Shown here in pieces: positions 17,264-26,245 of a stretch of DNA of 64,000 nt (position 1 is its first letter; each line of letters starts with the position of its first letter). The DNA is from Flavimobilis rhizosphaerae (GTDB lineage Bacteria > Actinomycetota > Actinomycetes > Actinomycetales > Cellulomonadaceae), in the NCBI RefSeq assembly GCF_014852685.1, contig NZ_JACZDF010000008.1:62001-126000 (forward strand), in the 5' to 3' direction. The position numbers and the translations under genes are program-made. The notes below the pieces were generated by a model, which worked only from the letters and a program-made list of their open reading frames with translations, did not search any database and was not told where the DNA came from.

Positions 17264-18169
17264 GTGAGCACCGAAAACTCCTCCGCCCCCGTCGTCGGGA
17301 CGTCCCACGTCAAGCGCGGTATGGCGGAGATGCTCAAGGGCGGCGTCATCATGGACGTCGTCACGCCCGAGCAGGCGAAGATCGCCGAGGACGCTGGGGC
17401 GGTCGCCGTCATGGCGCTCGAGCGCGTCCCTGCCGACATCCGCGCCCAGGGCGGGGTCGCGCGCATGAGCGACCCCGACATGATCGCGGGGATCATCGAC
17501 GCGGTCTCGATCCCCGTCATGGCGAAGGCCCGGATCGGTCACTTCGTCGAGGCGCAGGTGCTCGAGGCTCTCGGCGTCGACTACATCGACGAGTCCGAGG
17601 TCCTCACGCCGGCTGACTACACGCACCACATCGACAAGTGGGCGTTCACGACGCCGTTCGTGTGCGGTGCGACGAACCTCGGCGAGGCGCTGCGCCGCAT
17701 TACCGAGGGTGCCGCGATGATCCGGTCCAAGGGTGAGGCGGGCACGGGTGACGTCTCGAACGCGACGACGCACATGCGGACGCTGCGTGCGGAGATCGCG
17801 CGGCTCACGTCGATGTCACACGACGAGCTCTACGTCGCGGCGAAGGAGCTCCAGGCCCCGTACGAGCTCGTCAAGGAGGTCGCGGAGGCCGGACGTCTGC
17901 CTGTCGTGCTCTTCACCGCGGGTGGGATCGCGACGCCCGCTGACGCGGCGATGATGATGCAGCTCGGAGCGGAGGGCGTGTTCGTGGGCTCGGGCATCTT
18001 CAAGTCCGGCGACCCGGCCGCGCGTGCGGCGGCGATCGTCAAGGCGACGACGTTCTACGACGACCCGGCGGTCCTCGCGCAGGTCTCGCGCGGTCTCGGT
18101 GAGGCCATGGTCGGCATCAACGTCGACGAGGTTCCCGTCGCTCATCGCCTGCAGGACCGCGGCTGGTGA
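17264..18169 (+). CDS. pdxS: Pyridoxal 5'-phosphate synthase lyase subunit PdxS
   Basis: A 301-aa TIM-barrel PLP synthase that makes PLP from ribose 5-phosphate, glyceraldehyde 3-phosphate and ammonia supplied by PdxT. Highly conserved blocks: [98 protein letters not shown] and [12 protein letters not shown] 17264 follows GAGG by 8 nt. A strong terminator follows the stop at once, so pdxS is likely transcribed alone; pdxT lies 1.7 kb further on. Confidence 0.95.
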   Translation: MSTENSSAPVVGTSHVKRGMAEMLKGGVIMDVVTPEQAKIAEDAGAVAVMALERVPADIRAQGGVARMSDPDMIAGIIDAVSIPVMAKARIGHFVEAQVLEALGVDYIDESEVLTPADYTHHIDKWAFTTPFVCGATNLGEALRRITEGAAMIRSKGEAGTGDVSNATTHMRTLRAEIARLTSMSHDELYVAAKELQAPYELVKEVAEAGRLPVVLFTAGGIATPADAAMMMQLGAEGVFVGSGIFKSGDPAARAAAIVKATTFYDDPAVLAQVSRGLGEAMVGINVDEVPVAHRLQDRGW

Positions 18170-18187
18170 CGTGGCTGACCGGCAACC

Positions 18188-18230
18188 TGCGCCCGTGACC
18201 CCCGCCTCGACGCCGGGGGTCACGGGCGCA
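18188..18230 (+). terminator. Strong terminator after pdxS
   Basis: A 17-bp perfect stem (18188-18204 with 18214-18230) and a 9-nt loop, 19 nt after the pdxS stop. Confidence 0.85.
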
Positions 18231-18239
18231 GCCCGTCCG

Positions 18240-18839
18240 ATGGTGCCAGCCTCGGCGGGATCCCGTGAGGCCGACGCGCCGCTCCATCTCGACGAGGGGT
18301 GGGTGCGTGGGCCGGATGGCGTGCGGGAGCGTTCGGCGGCGCGGGTGCTCGTGCTCGACGGTGCCGGGGCGGTGCTGCTCGTGCGGGGTCATGATGCGGA
18401 CGAGCCGGATCGGCACTGGTGGTTCTCGGTCGGCGGCGGCATCGACCCGGGGGAGTCCTCGCGGGACGCTGCGGCGCGTGAGCTGCGCGAGGAGACCGGC
18501 ATGGTCGTCGACCCTGTCGCGCTCGAGGGCCCTGTTCTGCGACGCTCTGCGATCTTTGACTTCGCGCGCGAGCACTGCCGGCAGCACGAGGAGTTCTTCG
18601 TCCTGCGGGTCGCGGACCGGCCAACGCTCAGCAGCGAGGGCTGGACGGAGCTCGAGGAGAGTTTCGTCGACGAGGTGCGGTGGCTGACGCCCGACGAGAT
18701 CGAGGCGAGCACGGACGAGGTGTTCCCCGCGGCGCTGCCCCGGATCGTCCGGGCGCTCGCCGCCGGCTGGGACGGCGTCGTCGAGGAGATCGGCATCGAC
18801 ACGGATGGCGGGGCTTGCGCAGCGCACAGCGAGTCGTGA
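18240..18839 (+). CDS. NUDIX hydrolase
   Basis: About 199 aa with a complete Nudix box, GGGIDPGESSRDAAARELRE followed by ETGM (G-x5-E-x7-REU-xEE-x-GU), about residues 60-85. It is preceded by AARVLVLDGAGAVLLVRGHD and followed by WLTPDEIEAS, typical of small actinobacterial NUDIX pyrophosphohydrolases. Substrate unknown. Start uncertain: ATG 18240 has no SD and sits just past the pdxS terminator, while GTG 18303 (VRGPDGVRERSAARV) with GAGGGG upstream would fit the domain border better. It separates pdxS from pdxT. Confidence 0.8.
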   Translation: MVPASAGSREADAPLHLDEGWVRGPDGVRERSAARVLVLDGAGAVLLVRGHDADEPDRHWWFSVGGGIDPGESSRDAAARELREETGMVVDPVALEGPVLRRSAIFDFAREHCRQHEEFFVLRVADRPTLSSEGWTELEESFVDEVRWLTPDEIEASTDEVFPAALPRIVRALAAGWDGVVEEIGIDTDGGACAAHSES

Positions 18840-18877
18840 ACGCGCAGCGCTTCGTCGACGCGCAGCGCATCGTGGAG

Positions 18878-18918
18878 ACGCCGGTGCCCGGGCGGTCGGA
18901 CCGCCCGGGCACCGGCGT
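18878..18918. terminator. Bidirectional terminator between convergent genes
   Basis: A 41-bp near-perfect palindrome (20-bp arms around G at 18898), lying between the NUDIX gene (+) and the membrane-protein gene (-). It ends both transcripts. Confidence 0.85.
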
Positions 18919-18959
18919 ACGAGGTGCGGGAAAGCGTCCGCGGAGGCTCCCGGGGGAGA

Positions 18960-19793
18960 TCAGCCGACGGGGCGGCCCGCTCCGAGGGCACGGGCCTTGC
19001 GGTTGTTCGAGGCCGCGACGCCCCACCAGATGGCGCCGGCGACGGTCATGAGGAAGGCGAGGCTGCCGAGGAGGAAGCCTCCGACGAGCATGCCGCCACC
19101 GGCCGTGAGCGTCGAGACGAGGTCGTCGAAGGCCCCGGCTGACGTGAGCACGACGTCGGCGCCCTCGGGGACGGTGACCGTGTAGGTGCCGGTCTCGGTC
19201 GTGGTGAAGCGCCCGACGAGGTCGATCCCGAGGTCGGACAAGTCCGGCGCGTTCGTCGCCCCGCTGAGGGCGACGACGGCGCCTGTGGGGTCGGTGACAG
19301 TGATGTCGGTGACGGATGGCGAGAACGTCGTGCTCTGGGTCGCCCAGATCTCGTAGGTGGATCCCGCGGCGAGCTCGGTGTCGCGGGTGCCGGGCGAGGG
19401 CACCGTGACGATCGTCTCGGTGAGCTCGGTGGTACCCTGCGCGACGGCCGAAGTGATCTGGCTGAACCCGACGACGAGGAGCACGAGCGATACGAGGCCG
19501 AGCCCGATGCCGAGGAACGTGAGGATCTTGGCGCCGCGGGTCTTGCGGACCGACGGGGCAGGCTGCTGCCAGCCGGGCGCTCCGTAGGGCTGGGGCGCAG
19601 GTGCGCCGTACTGAGGGCCGCCGGGGGTGCCGTACGGCTGCGGGGCGGGGGCGCCGTGCTGGGGAGCGCCGTACGGCCGGCCCGTCGGGGCACCGTACGT
19701 CTGGCCGTCGGGCACGCCGTAGGGCGGCGTGGTCGGGGATCCCTGACCGGGTGGGGGCGGGGTCGTGAACGGGTCGTTCCCGGGGGTCGTCAT
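18960..19793 (-). CDS. Pro/Gly/Tyr-rich two-helix membrane protein of unknown function
   Basis: A 277-aa protein. Residues 1-87 are low complexity with repeated [11 protein letters not shown] units, probably a disordered cytoplasmic tail. Two hydrophobic helices (about 90-112 and 235-260) flank an extracytoplasmic beta-rich domain of about 120 residues ([33 protein letters not shown]) that looks like a small sensor or adhesion fold. Proline-rich tails of this kind are common in actinobacterial membrane proteins; I do not recognise a family. It is read against its neighbours and splits the pdxS/pdxT pair. Confidence 0.7.
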   Translation of the reverse strand: MTTPGNDPFTTPPPPGQGSPTTPPYGVPDGQTYGAPTGRPYGAPQHGAPAPQPYGTPGGPQYGAPAPQPYGAPGWQQPAPSVRKTRGAKILTFLGIGLGLVSLVLLVVGFSQITSAVAQGTTELTETIVTVPSPGTRDTELAAGSTYEIWATQSTTFSPSVTDITVTDPTGAVVALSGATNAPDLSDLGIDLVGRFTTTETGTYTVTVPEGADVVLTSAGAFDDLVSTLTAGGGMLVGGFLLGSLAFLMTVAGAIWWGVAASNNRKARALGAGRPVG

Positions 19794-19875
19794 GGCGCAA
19801 AAGTAGCAGGGCGGCAGTTCACGTGCGGTGCTGCTCGGTGGGCGTCGTCTCCCTCCTCATTTCGCGGCGGGCCCG

Positions 19876-19881
19876 TAGCAT
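19876..19881 (+). promoter_or_regulatory. -10 element of a probably leaderless pdxT mRNA
   Basis: TAGCAT ends 8 nt before the pdxT GTG (19890). No SD is present. Confidence 0.5.
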
Positions 19882-19889
19882 GGTGCGAC

Positions 19890-20492
19890 GTGAGACCGAC
19901 GATCGGCGTCCTGGCGCTGCAGGGTGATGTCCCCGAGCACGTGCGTGCCCTTGAGTCCGCGGGAGCGAGCGTGGTGCGCGTGCGCCGCGCGCGCGAGCTC
20001 GACGGGGTCGACGGGCTCGTGCTCCCTGGCGGGGAGTCGACGACGATGTCGCGGCTGCTCGACGTCTTCGAGCTGCGGGAGCCGTTGCTCGCGCGGCTGC
20101 GCGAGGGTATGCCGGCGTACGGCTCGTGCGCGGGGATGATCCTCCTCGCGGACAGGGTCCTCGACGGGGCTGCGGGGCAACTCGGGCTTGGTGGGATCGA
20201 CATGACGGTGCGGCGCAACGCGTTCGGGCGGCAGGTCGACTCGTTCGAGACGGCGCTCGACGTGCAAGGGGTGGCGGGGGGTCCGGTTCCGGCGACGTTC
20301 ATCCGCGCGCCGTGGGTCGAGGAGGTCGGCGAGGGGGTCGAGGTCCTCGCGACCGTCGGGTCGGGCCCGGCCACCGGTAGGATCGTGGCAGTCGCGCAGG
20401 GCCCGCTCATGGCGACGTCGTTCCATCCGGAGATCACGGGTGACGACAGGGTTCACGCGCATTTCATCCGACTCGTTTCTAAGGAGCGGTAA
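19890..20492 (+). CDS. pdxT: Pyridoxal 5'-phosphate synthase glutaminase subunit PdxT
   Basis: A 200-aa class I glutamine amidotransferase that feeds ammonia to Pdx[21 protein letters not shown] at the N-terminus, [16 protein letters not shown], nucleophile Cys in [13 protein letters not shown] (about residue 80), and His-x-Glu in [10 protein letters not shown] complete the triad. The only in-frame start that fits the family N-terminus is GTG 19890. Followed 3 nt later by yebC, with which it is cotranscribed. Confidence 0.92.
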   Translation: MRPTIGVLALQGDVPEHVRALESAGASVVRVRRARELDGVDGLVLPGGESTTMSRLLDVFELREPLLARLREGMPAYGSCAGMILLADRVLDGAAGQLGLGGIDMTVRRNAFGRQVDSFETALDVQGVAGGPVPATFIRAPWVEEVGEGVEVLATVGSGPATGRIVAVAQGPLMATSFHPEITGDDRVHAHFIRLVSKER

Positions 20493-20495
20493 GGC

Positions 20496-21251
20496 ATGTC
20501 CGGTCACTCCAAGTGGGCCACCACGAAGCACAAGAAGGCGGCGATCGACGCCAAGCGTGGCAAGCTCTTCGCCAAGCTCATCAAGAACATCGAGGTGGCC
20601 GCCCGCACGGGCGGCGGAGACCCTGCGGGCAACCCGACGCTCTTCGACGCGATCCAGAAGGCGAAGAAGACCTCCGTCCCCAACGACAACATCGAGCGCG
20701 CGGTCAAGCGTGGCTCGGGCGCTGAGGCCGGCGGCGCGGACTACCAGACGATCATGTACGAGGGCTACGCGCCCGGCGGCATCGCCGTCCTCGTCGAGTG
20801 CCTCACCGACAACAAGAACCGCGCCGCGGCCGAGGTTCGGATCGCGTTCACGCGCAACGGCGGCCAGATGGCTGACCCGGGCTCGGTCTCGTACCTCTTC
20901 TCGCGTAAGGGCGTCATCGTCGTCCCCAAGGCGGGGACCAGCGAGGACGCCGTCATGGAGGCGACGCTCGACGCGGGTGCCGAAGAAGTCACCGACGAGG
21001 GCGAGGTCTTCGAGATCCTCACCGAGGCGACGGATCTCGTCGCGGTGCGCACCGCCCTCCAGGAGGCCGGGATCGAGTACGACTCGGCTGACACGGTGTT
21101 CTACCCGTCCATGGAGATCGAGGTCGACGTCGACCGGGCGCGCGCCGTGCTGCGCCTCATCGACGCGCTCGAGGACTCCGACGACGTCCAGAACGTCTAC
21201 TCGAACTTCGACGCCTCGAACGAGGTGCTCGCTGCGCTCGAGGACGACTGA
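20496..21251 (+). CDS. yebC: YebC/PmpR-family protein
   Basis: A 251-aa protein starting [20 protein letters not shown], the invariant YebC opening, with [22 protein letters not shown] and [10 protein letters not shown] blocks. The family was first described as DNA-binding regulators; some members act on ribosomes stalled at proline runs. Which applies here is not visible. SD AAGGAG lies upstream within the end of pdxT. A strong terminator follows, separating it from ruvC. Confidence 0.93.
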   Translation: MSGHSKWATTKHKKAAIDAKRGKLFAKLIKNIEVAARTGGGDPAGNPTLFDAIQKAKKTSVPNDNIERAVKRGSGAEAGGADYQTIMYEGYAPGGIAVLVECLTDNKNRAAAEVRIAFTRNGGQMADPGSVSYLFSRKGVIVVPKAGTSEDAVMEATLDAGAEEVTDEGEVFEILTEATDLVAVRTALQEAGIEYDSADTVFYPSMEIEVDVDRARAVLRLIDALEDSDDVQNVYSNFDASNEVLAALEDD

Positions 21252-21260
21252 CCATCGCTC

Positions 21261-21294
21261 GACGGCGCGTCGGCCGGCTGGCCGACGCGCCGTC
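21261..21294 (+). terminator. Terminator after yebC
   Basis: A 15-bp perfect stem (21261-21275 with 21280-21294) with a GGCT loop, 9 nt after the stop. Confidence 0.85.
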
Positions 21295-21327
21295 GTCGTC
21301 CCCGTACGGGGGCAGGAAGGGGTTCGC

Positions 21328-21897
21328 GTGAGGGTGCTCGGCGTGGACCCAGGGCTCACGCGCTGCGGCGTGGGTGTCGTCGACTCGTTGCCGGGCCGCA
21401 GGGCCCGCCTCGTCGCGGTCGGTGTCATCGAGTCGTCGCCCACGCTGAGCGTCGACCTGCGCCTGCGGACGATCGCGGACGGGCTCGACGGGTGGCTCGA
21501 CGCGCACGTGCCCGACGTCCTCGCGGTCGAGCGGGTCTTTGCGCAGCACAACGTCTCGACGGTCATGGGCACGGCGCAGGCGGCTGGCCTCGCGATGGTC
21601 GCAGCGGCGCGTCGTGGCGTCCCGGTCGCGATGCACACGCCGTCGGAGGTCAAGGCTGCGGTGACGGGCAACGGTCGCGCCGACAAGGCGCAGGTCCAGC
21701 GGATGGTGGGCCAGATCCTCGGTCTTGCCGAGGCTCCGAGACCTGCGGACGCGGCGGACGCTCTCGCTCTCGCAGTCTGCCACCTGTGGCGGCCTGCGGG
21801 GGCGCTGCAGGGCGGCGATCGTCACGAGCTCACCCCGGCGCAGCGGGCGTGGGCGGCGGCCGAGGACGCGGCGCGCCGTGGCGGGGGACGTCGGTAG
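21328..21897 (+). CDS. ruvC: Holliday junction resolvase RuvC
   Basis: A 189-aa RNase H-fold endonuclease that cleaves Holliday junctions bound by RuvAB. The four acidic residues are in context: [11 protein letters not shown] (Asp7), [11 protein letters not shown] (Glu) and [13 protein letters not shown] (two Asp). Start GTG 21328, with AGGAAGG 7-8 nt upstream. The C-terminus (last 25 residues) is a polar tail. It is separated from ruvA by an 81-nt gap that carries a LexA-box-like site, so ruvC and ruvAB may be regulated separately. Confidence 0.93.
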   Translation: MRVLGVDPGLTRCGVGVVDSLPGRRARLVAVGVIESSPTLSVDLRLRTIADGLDGWLDAHVPDVLAVERVFAQHNVSTVMGTAQAAGLAMVAAARRGVPVAMHTPSEVKAAVTGNGRADKAQVQRMVGQILGLAEAPRPADAADALALAVCHLWRPAGALQGGDRHELTPAQRAWAAAEDAARRGGGRR

Positions 21898-21920
21898 CTC
21901 TTGCTACGGTGGTCCGGTGT

Positions 21921-21936
21921 TCGTACAGGTGTTTGA
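21921..21936. promoter_or_regulatory. Candidate LexA (SOS) box upstream of ruvAB
   Basis: TCGTACAGGTGTTTGA matches the Gram-positive/actinobacterial LexA consensus TCGAACRNRYGTTCGA at 14 of 16 positions. The two mismatches are position 4 (A to T) and position 14 (C to T). It overlaps the -10 of a possible promoter TTGCTA (21901-21906)-17 bp-TACAGG (21924-21929) and lies 43 nt before the ruvA start. Damage control of ruvAB is known in other bacteria; control here is inference. Confidence 0.55.
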
Positions 21937-21978
21937 AGTCGCTGCGGCCGTGCGCCGTGGTGGCACGGAGGGAGCGTC

Positions 21979-22602
21979 GTGATCGCCTCGGTGCGTGGTG
22001 AGGTGCTCGCGGTCGGGATCGACCGCGCCGTCGTCGAGACGGGGGGAATAGGCCTTGCAGTCCTCGCTGCGCCGTCGACGCTCGCGCTGCTGCGGGTGGG
22101 AGAGCACGCGCGGCTCCACACGACGCTCGTCGTGCGTGAGGACTCGCTCACGCTCTACGGCTTCGCGGACGCCGACGAGCGCGAGACGTTCGAGACGGTG
22201 CAGACCGTCTCGGGCATCGGCCCGCGGACGGCGCTTGCGATGCTCGCGGTGCTCTCGCCCGACGCGCTGCGCGGCGCAGTCGCCGAGGGCAACCTCACGA
22301 CGCTCATGAAGGTTCCGGGTATTGGGCGCAAGGGTGCCCAGCGGCTCGTGCTCGAGCTCGCCGACCGGCTCGGCCCGGTGCGTGGCAGCGCGTCGGTTGA
22401 GACCGCGGTCGCGCCGGTCGACCACCGGACGAAGGTCGTCGAGGCGCTCGAGGGACTCGGGTGGACGGCTCGGACCGCGGAGGACGCGGTGGGCGACGTC
22501 CTCGCTGCTCGCGGTGTCGTGGCGGACGAGCCGCTTGCCGAGGGCGACGTGCCCGACGTCCTGCGCGCCGCGCTGCGGATGCTGGGCGGGCGTCGTGGCT
22601 GA
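21979..22602 (+). CDS. ruvA: Holliday junction branch-migration protein RuvA
   Basis: A 207-aa protein with the usual three domains: N-terminal OB fold ([20 protein letters not shown]), helix-hairpin-helix pair ([16 protein letters not shown] and [16 protein letters not shown]) and a C-terminal RuvB-contacting domain ([22 protein letters not shown]). The tetramer binds the four-way junction and loads RuvB. GTG 21979 follows GGAGGGAG. It overlaps ruvB by 8 nt. Confidence 0.94.
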   Translation: MIASVRGEVLAVGIDRAVVETGGIGLAVLAAPSTLALLRVGEHARLHTTLVVREDSLTLYGFADADERETFETVQTVSGIGPRTALAMLAVLSPDALRGAVAEGNLTTLMKVPGIGRKGAQRLVLELADRLGPVRGSASVETAVAPVDHRTKVVEALEGLGWTARTAEDAVGDVLAARGVVADEPLAEGDVPDVLRAALRMLGGRRG

Positions 22603-23605
22603 GCCCGTCGCGGACCGTCTCCTCGACGGGGGTGCCGACGACGTCGAGCGTGCTGCCGAGGCGGCGCTGCGCCCTCGCAGGCTCGACGAGTTTGTCGGGC
22701 AGTCGACGGTGCGCGACCAGCTCTCGCTCGTCCTGCATGCGGCACTCGGGCGGGGCGGGAGCCCTGACCACGTGCTGCTCTCGGGCCCGCCCGGGCTCGG
22801 CAAGACCACGCTCGCGATGATCATCGCGGCCGAGCTCGGCACATCCCTGCGCGTGACCTCGGGTCCCGCGATCACGCACGCGGGTGATCTTGCGGCCGTG
22901 CTGTCCTCGCTCGAGGAGGGCGAGGTGCTCTTCATCGACGAGATCCACCGGCTCGCCCGGCCCGCCGAGGAGCTCCTGTACATGGCGATGGAGGACTTTC
23001 GGGTCGACGTCGTCGTCGGGAAGGGACCGGGCGCGAGCGCGATCCCGCTCGCCCTACCGCCCTTTGTCGCGGTGGGGGCGACGACGCGCGCCGGGCTGCT
23101 CCCGGCGCCTCTCCGCGACCGCTTCGGCTTCACGGGTCACCTCGACTTCTACGACGCGTCCGAGCTCGAGCAGGTGCTGCTGAGGAGCGCGGGACTGCTC
23201 GGCACGGTGCTCGAGGCCGACGCGGCCGCGGAGATCGCCGGCCGTTCTCGCGGCACGCCTCGCATCGCGAACCGGCTGCTGCGGCGCGTCCGCGACTGGG
23301 CGCAGGTGCGGGGCGACGGGCGGCTCGACCTGCGGGCAGCGCGGGCTGCGCTCGAGGTCTACGAGGTCGACGTGCTCGGTCTCGACCGGCTCGACCGTGC
23401 GGTGCTCTCGGCGCTGTGCACCCGGTTCGGCGGGGGACCCGTCGGGCTCTCGACGCTCGCCGTCGCGGTCGGGGAGGAGCCCGAGACGGTCGAGACCGTC
23501 GCGGAGCCGTTCCTCGTGCGCGAGGGGCTCATGGGACGCACGCCGCGCGGGCGGGTCGCGACCCCTGCGGCGTGGGCGCACCTCGGCCTCACCCCGCCCG
23601 CCTAA
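22595..23605 (+). CDS. ruvB: Holliday junction branch-migration ATPase RuvB
   Basis: A 336-aa AAA+ motor. Walker [15 protein letters not shown], Walker [11 protein letters not shown], sensor 1 [10 protein letters not shown], arginine-finger region [15 protein letters not shown], and C-terminal winged helix ending GFLVREG-like [29 protein letters not shown] 22595 lies inside the end of ruvA, so translation is coupled. This is the last gene of the ruvAB unit. Confidence 0.95.
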   Translation: MAEPVADRLLDGGADDVERAAEAALRPRRLDEFVGQSTVRDQLSLVLHAALGRGGSPDHVLLSGPPGLGKTTLAMIIAAELGTSLRVTSGPAITHAGDLAAVLSSLEEGEVLFIDEIHRLARPAEELLYMAMEDFRVDVVVGKGPGASAIPLALPPFVAVGATTRAGLLPAPLRDRFGFTGHLDFYDASELEQVLLRSAGLLGTVLEADAAAEIAGRSRGTPRIANRLLRRVRDWAQVRGDGRLDLRAARAALEVYEVDVLGLDRLDRAVLSALCTRFGGGPVGLSTLAVAVGEEPETVETVAEPFLVREGLMGRTPRGRVATPAAWAHLGLTPPA

Positions 23606-23613
23606 CGTCGTCC

Positions 23614-23643
23614 GGGAACCTCCCGCGAGGGAACCTCCCGCGA
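23614..23643. repeat. Two perfect 15-bp tandem repeats upstream of the yajC promoter
   Basis: gggaacctcccgcga occurs twice back to back (23614-23628 and 23629-23643), ending 10 bp before a -35-like TTGGAC. Each copy contains the short dyad GGGaacCTCCC. Position and symmetry suggest a paired operator for the yajC-secDF unit; no known factor is recognised. Confidence 0.75.
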
Positions 23644-23653
23644 CCGGCGGGCG

Positions 23654-23680
23654 TTGGACCTCCGGAACCGCAGCTAGACT
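23654..23680 (+). promoter_or_regulatory. Probable promoter of yajC-secD-secF-apt
   Basis: TTGGAC (23654-23659) and TAGACT (23675-23680). The spacer is 15 bp, short of ideal. A start site near 23687 leaves about 33 nt before the yajC ATG. Confidence 0.5.
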
Positions 23681-23719
23681 GCGGCAGGCGCAGTCCACCC
23701 TCGAAGGAGCATCCTCGTC

Positions 23720-24109
23720 ATGACCGACGTCACGAACCTCGCAGCTGCGACCGGCACCGGCGGTAGCAGCGGCATCTTCCTCTACATCGTTCTCGGCGCG
23801 CTCGTGCTCATGATGTTCTTCGGCTCGCGCCGTGCCCGCAAGCAGCAGCGGGAGGCCTCGGCGTTCCGGGACAGCCTCGAGGTGGGCACGGAGGTCATGA
23901 CCGGCTCCGGCTTCTTCGGGACGATCGTCGCGGTCGAGGGCGACCGCATCACGCTCGCCGCTGAGGACGGCGGCCGGACGACGTGGATCCGGCAGGCGAT
24001 CGCCAAGGTCGTCGAGCCGGTCGTCGAGGACGACACGCTCGACGTGCCCGAGGAAGACGGGACGGACACGACCGTGACGTCGCAAGACGAGCGGCCGACG
24101 AACGACTAG
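23720..24109 (+). CDS. yajC: Preprotein translocase auxiliary subunit YajC
   Basis: A 129-aa protein with one transmembrane helix (about 19-36, GIFLYIVLGALVLMMFFGS), a basic RRARKQQRE stretch, and the YajC cytoplasmic domain (VGTEVMTGSGFFGTIVAVEG). The tail is acidic. It associates with SecDF at the Sec translocon. SD AAGGAG is upstream of the ATG. It leads the secDF unit. Confidence 0.92.
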   Translation: MTDVTNLAAATGTGGSSGIFLYIVLGALVLMMFFGSRRARKQQREASAFRDSLEVGTEVMTGSGFFGTIVAVEGDRITLAAEDGGRTTWIRQAIAKVVEPVVEDDTLDVPEEDGTDTTVTSQDERPTND

Positions 24110-24147
24110 GCTCGGCGCGCGACGCTCACGGCGCACGTCGACTGAAC

Positions 24148-24168
24148 CGGACCAGGTCTCCTGGTCCG
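24148..24168 (+). other. Hairpin in the yajC-secD gap
   Basis: CGGACCAGG/CCTGGTCCG, a 9-bp stem with a TCT loop, 22 nt before the secD GTG. It may be an attenuator or an mRNA processing site. Confidence 0.4.
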
Positions 24169-24190
24169 CACACGGGAAGAGATCACTCTG

Positions 24191-26245
24191 GTGGCGAGCA
24201 GTACGAAGAAGACGCGTCCCCTGCGGACGCTCATCAGCCTCGCGATCCTCATCGCACTCGCGGTCGGCGGCCTCGCTGCCGGCGTGAAGTGGGGGGACGC
24301 GGACTGGACCCCGAACCTGGCGCTCGACCTCGAGGGCGGGACCCAGATCATCCTCACTCCCGTCGCGACCGACGGCTCGGCGATCACCGAGGAGGACCTC
24401 CGTCAGGCGATCAACGTCATCCGTCAGCGTGTCGACGCCTCGGGCGTCGCGGAGGCGGAGATCTCGAGCCAGGGCGGTCAGAACATCGTCGTCGCCCTTC
24501 CCGGCACGCCCGACCAGGCGACCCTTGACCTCGTGCGCAGGTCCGCGCAGATGAACTTCCGTCCGGTGCTCGTCCAGGACTACGGCTTCGCTGCCGAGCC
24601 CACGCCGACGCCGTCGGCCACGGACGAGTCGACGGACAAGGCCACCGACGAGCCGACGGACAAGGCCACCGACGAGTCGACGGACGAGGCCACCGACGAG
24701 TCGACGGACGAGGCCACGGACGGCGCGACCACCGGCTCGACGGGCGGTGAGTCGAAGGAGTCGACGGACAGCGCGACTGCGACGGCTTCTGCGACGTCGA
24801 CCGCCACGGACAACGCCACCGACGAGCCGACGAGCACGCCGACGACGCAGCCGAAGACCGAGGCGTCCAACCCGTCCGACCTCGCGCAGATCACCGACAC
24901 CGTGAAGAAGGAGTTTGACGCGCTCGTGTGCGACGACTCGAAGCTCACGGGCGGCGACTCGGGCGATCCCGACGCCGTTCTCGTCACGTGCTCGGACGAC
25001 GGCCTCTACAAGTACATCCTCGGCCCTGTCGAGATCCCGGGGACGCAGATCAAGAACGCCCAGTCGGGTCTCCGCGTCGTCAACAACGCGACGACGAACG
25101 AGTCGGTCGTCAACATCGAGTTCTCGAACGAGGGCAAGGAGGCGTTCTACCAGACCACGAAGCGCCTCGCCGAGCAGTACGCACAGGGAAGCGCGGGCGC
25201 AGACGTCGCCCCCAACCTCTTCGCGATGGTCCTCGACGGGCTCGTCATCTCGGCACCTCAGGTGACCCAGGCGATCCCGGATGGCCGCGCGGAGATCTCT
25301 GGCAGCTTCACGCGTCAGAGCGCGGCGACGCTCGCCAACCAGCTGAACTTCGGCTCGCTCCCGCTCGACTTCAAGGTGCAGAGCGAGATGGAGATCTCGG
25401 CGACGCTCGGGTCCGAGCAGCTCCAGAAGGGCCTGCTCGCGGGACTCATCGGCCTCATCCTCGTCGTCCTCTACTCGCTTGTGCAGTACAGGGTGCTTGG
25501 GTTCGTCACCGTCGCCTCGCTCGTCATGGCGACGATCATCACGTACATCGTGATCACGTACCTGTCGTGGCTTCAGGGCTACCGCCTCTCGCTCGCGGGC
25601 GTCACGGGCCTCATCGTCGCGATCGGCATCACGGCGGACTCGTTCATCGTCTACTTCGAGCGCATCCGTGACGAGCTGCGTGACGGTCGCGCCCTCGTCG
25701 GCTCGGTCGAGAAGGGCTGGGACCGCGCACGCCGCACCATCCTCGCGTCCGACGCCGTCAACCTCCTCGCCGCGATCGTGCTGTTCTTCCTCGCGGTCGG
25801 CGGGGTGCGCGGCTTCGCGTACACGCTCGGTCTCACGACCGTCATCGACGTCATCGTCGTGTTCTTCTTCACGCACCCGCTCATGGAGCTGCTCGCGCGG
25901 ACCCGGTTCTTCGGCGGCGGTCACCCGGCCTCGGGTCTCGACCCGCGCCAGCTCGGCGGACGTGCGGCGGTCTACCAGGGCCGCGGACGCGTCCGTGCGC
26001 CGCAGGCGACCGTCCGGAAGAAGGAGTCCGACGGCGTCACGCTCGGCGGCTTCGCGGGTTCGTCGGCGACCGACGTCGAGGACCGCCCGCTGACGATCGC
26101 CGAGCGCCGAGCGCTCGCGCTCCGCGAGGAGAAGCCGTCGCAGCCCGAGCCGACGACCGCCACGGACGAGGCACCCGACACCCAGGACGACGTACCCGAG
26201 GCCGCGACCACCGAGGTCGCCGGCGAGGACGAGGAGAAGCACTGA
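24191..26245 (+). CDS. secD: Protein translocase subunit SecD
   Basis: A 684-aa membrane protein that uses the proton motive force late in Sec export. One N-terminal helix, first periplasmic block DLEGGTQIILTPVATDGS, a long extracytoplasmic domain, then GSLPLDFKVQSEMEISATLG and the C-terminal RND-type five-helix bundle (VTGLIVAIGITADSFIVYFE, with the proton-path Asp). Longer than usual because of a Thr/Asp/Glu/Ser-rich insert (about residues 138-235), including four 8-residue repeats, and a polar C-terminal tail after about 585. GTG start behind GGGAAGAG. TGATG coupling to secF. Confidence 0.93.
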   Translation: MASSTKKTRPLRTLISLAILIALAVGGLAAGVKWGDADWTPNLALDLEGGTQIILTPVATDGSAITEEDLRQAINVIRQRVDASGVAEAEISSQGGQNIVVALPGTPDQATLDLVRRSAQMNFRPVLVQDYGFAAEPTPTPSATDESTDKATDEPTDKATDESTDEATDESTDEATDGATTGSTGGESKESTDSATATASATSTATDNATDEPTSTPTTQPKTEASNPSDLAQITDTVKKEFDALVCDDSKLTGGDSGDPDAVLVTCSDDGLYKYILGPVEIPGTQIKNAQSGLRVVNNATTNESVVNIEFSNEGKEAFYQTTKRLAEQYAQGSAGADVAPNLFAMVLDGLVISAPQVTQAIPDGRAEISGSFTRQSAATLANQLNFGSLPLDFKVQSEMEISATLGSEQLQKGLLAGLIGLILVVLYSLVQYRVLGFVTVASLVMATIITYIVITYLSWLQGYRLSLAGVTGLIVAIGITADSFIVYFERIRDELRDGRALVGSVEKGWDRARRTILASDAVNLLAAIVLFFLAVGGVRGFAYTLGLTTVIDVIVVFFFTHPLMELLARTRFFGGGHPASGLDPRQLGGRAAVYQGRGRVRAPQATVRKKESDGVTLGGFAGSSATDVEDRPLTIAERRALALREEKPSQPEPTTATDEAPDTQDDVPEAATTEVAGEDEEKH
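24617..24712 (+). repeat. Four 24-bp repeats inside secD
   Basis: Tandem 24-bp units starting gccac-ggacgag at 24617, 24641, 24665 and 24689, each encoding A-T-D-E-S/P-T-D-K/E. A partial fifth follows. They lie in the extracytoplasmic loop and are likely slippage-prone. Confidence 0.9.

Noticed and set aside
21328-23605. Single ruvCAB operon driven only from ruvC
   Set aside because: The 81-nt gap with a promoter-like element and LexA-box-like site before ruvA argues for a separate ruvAB start, although read-through from ruvC is not excluded.
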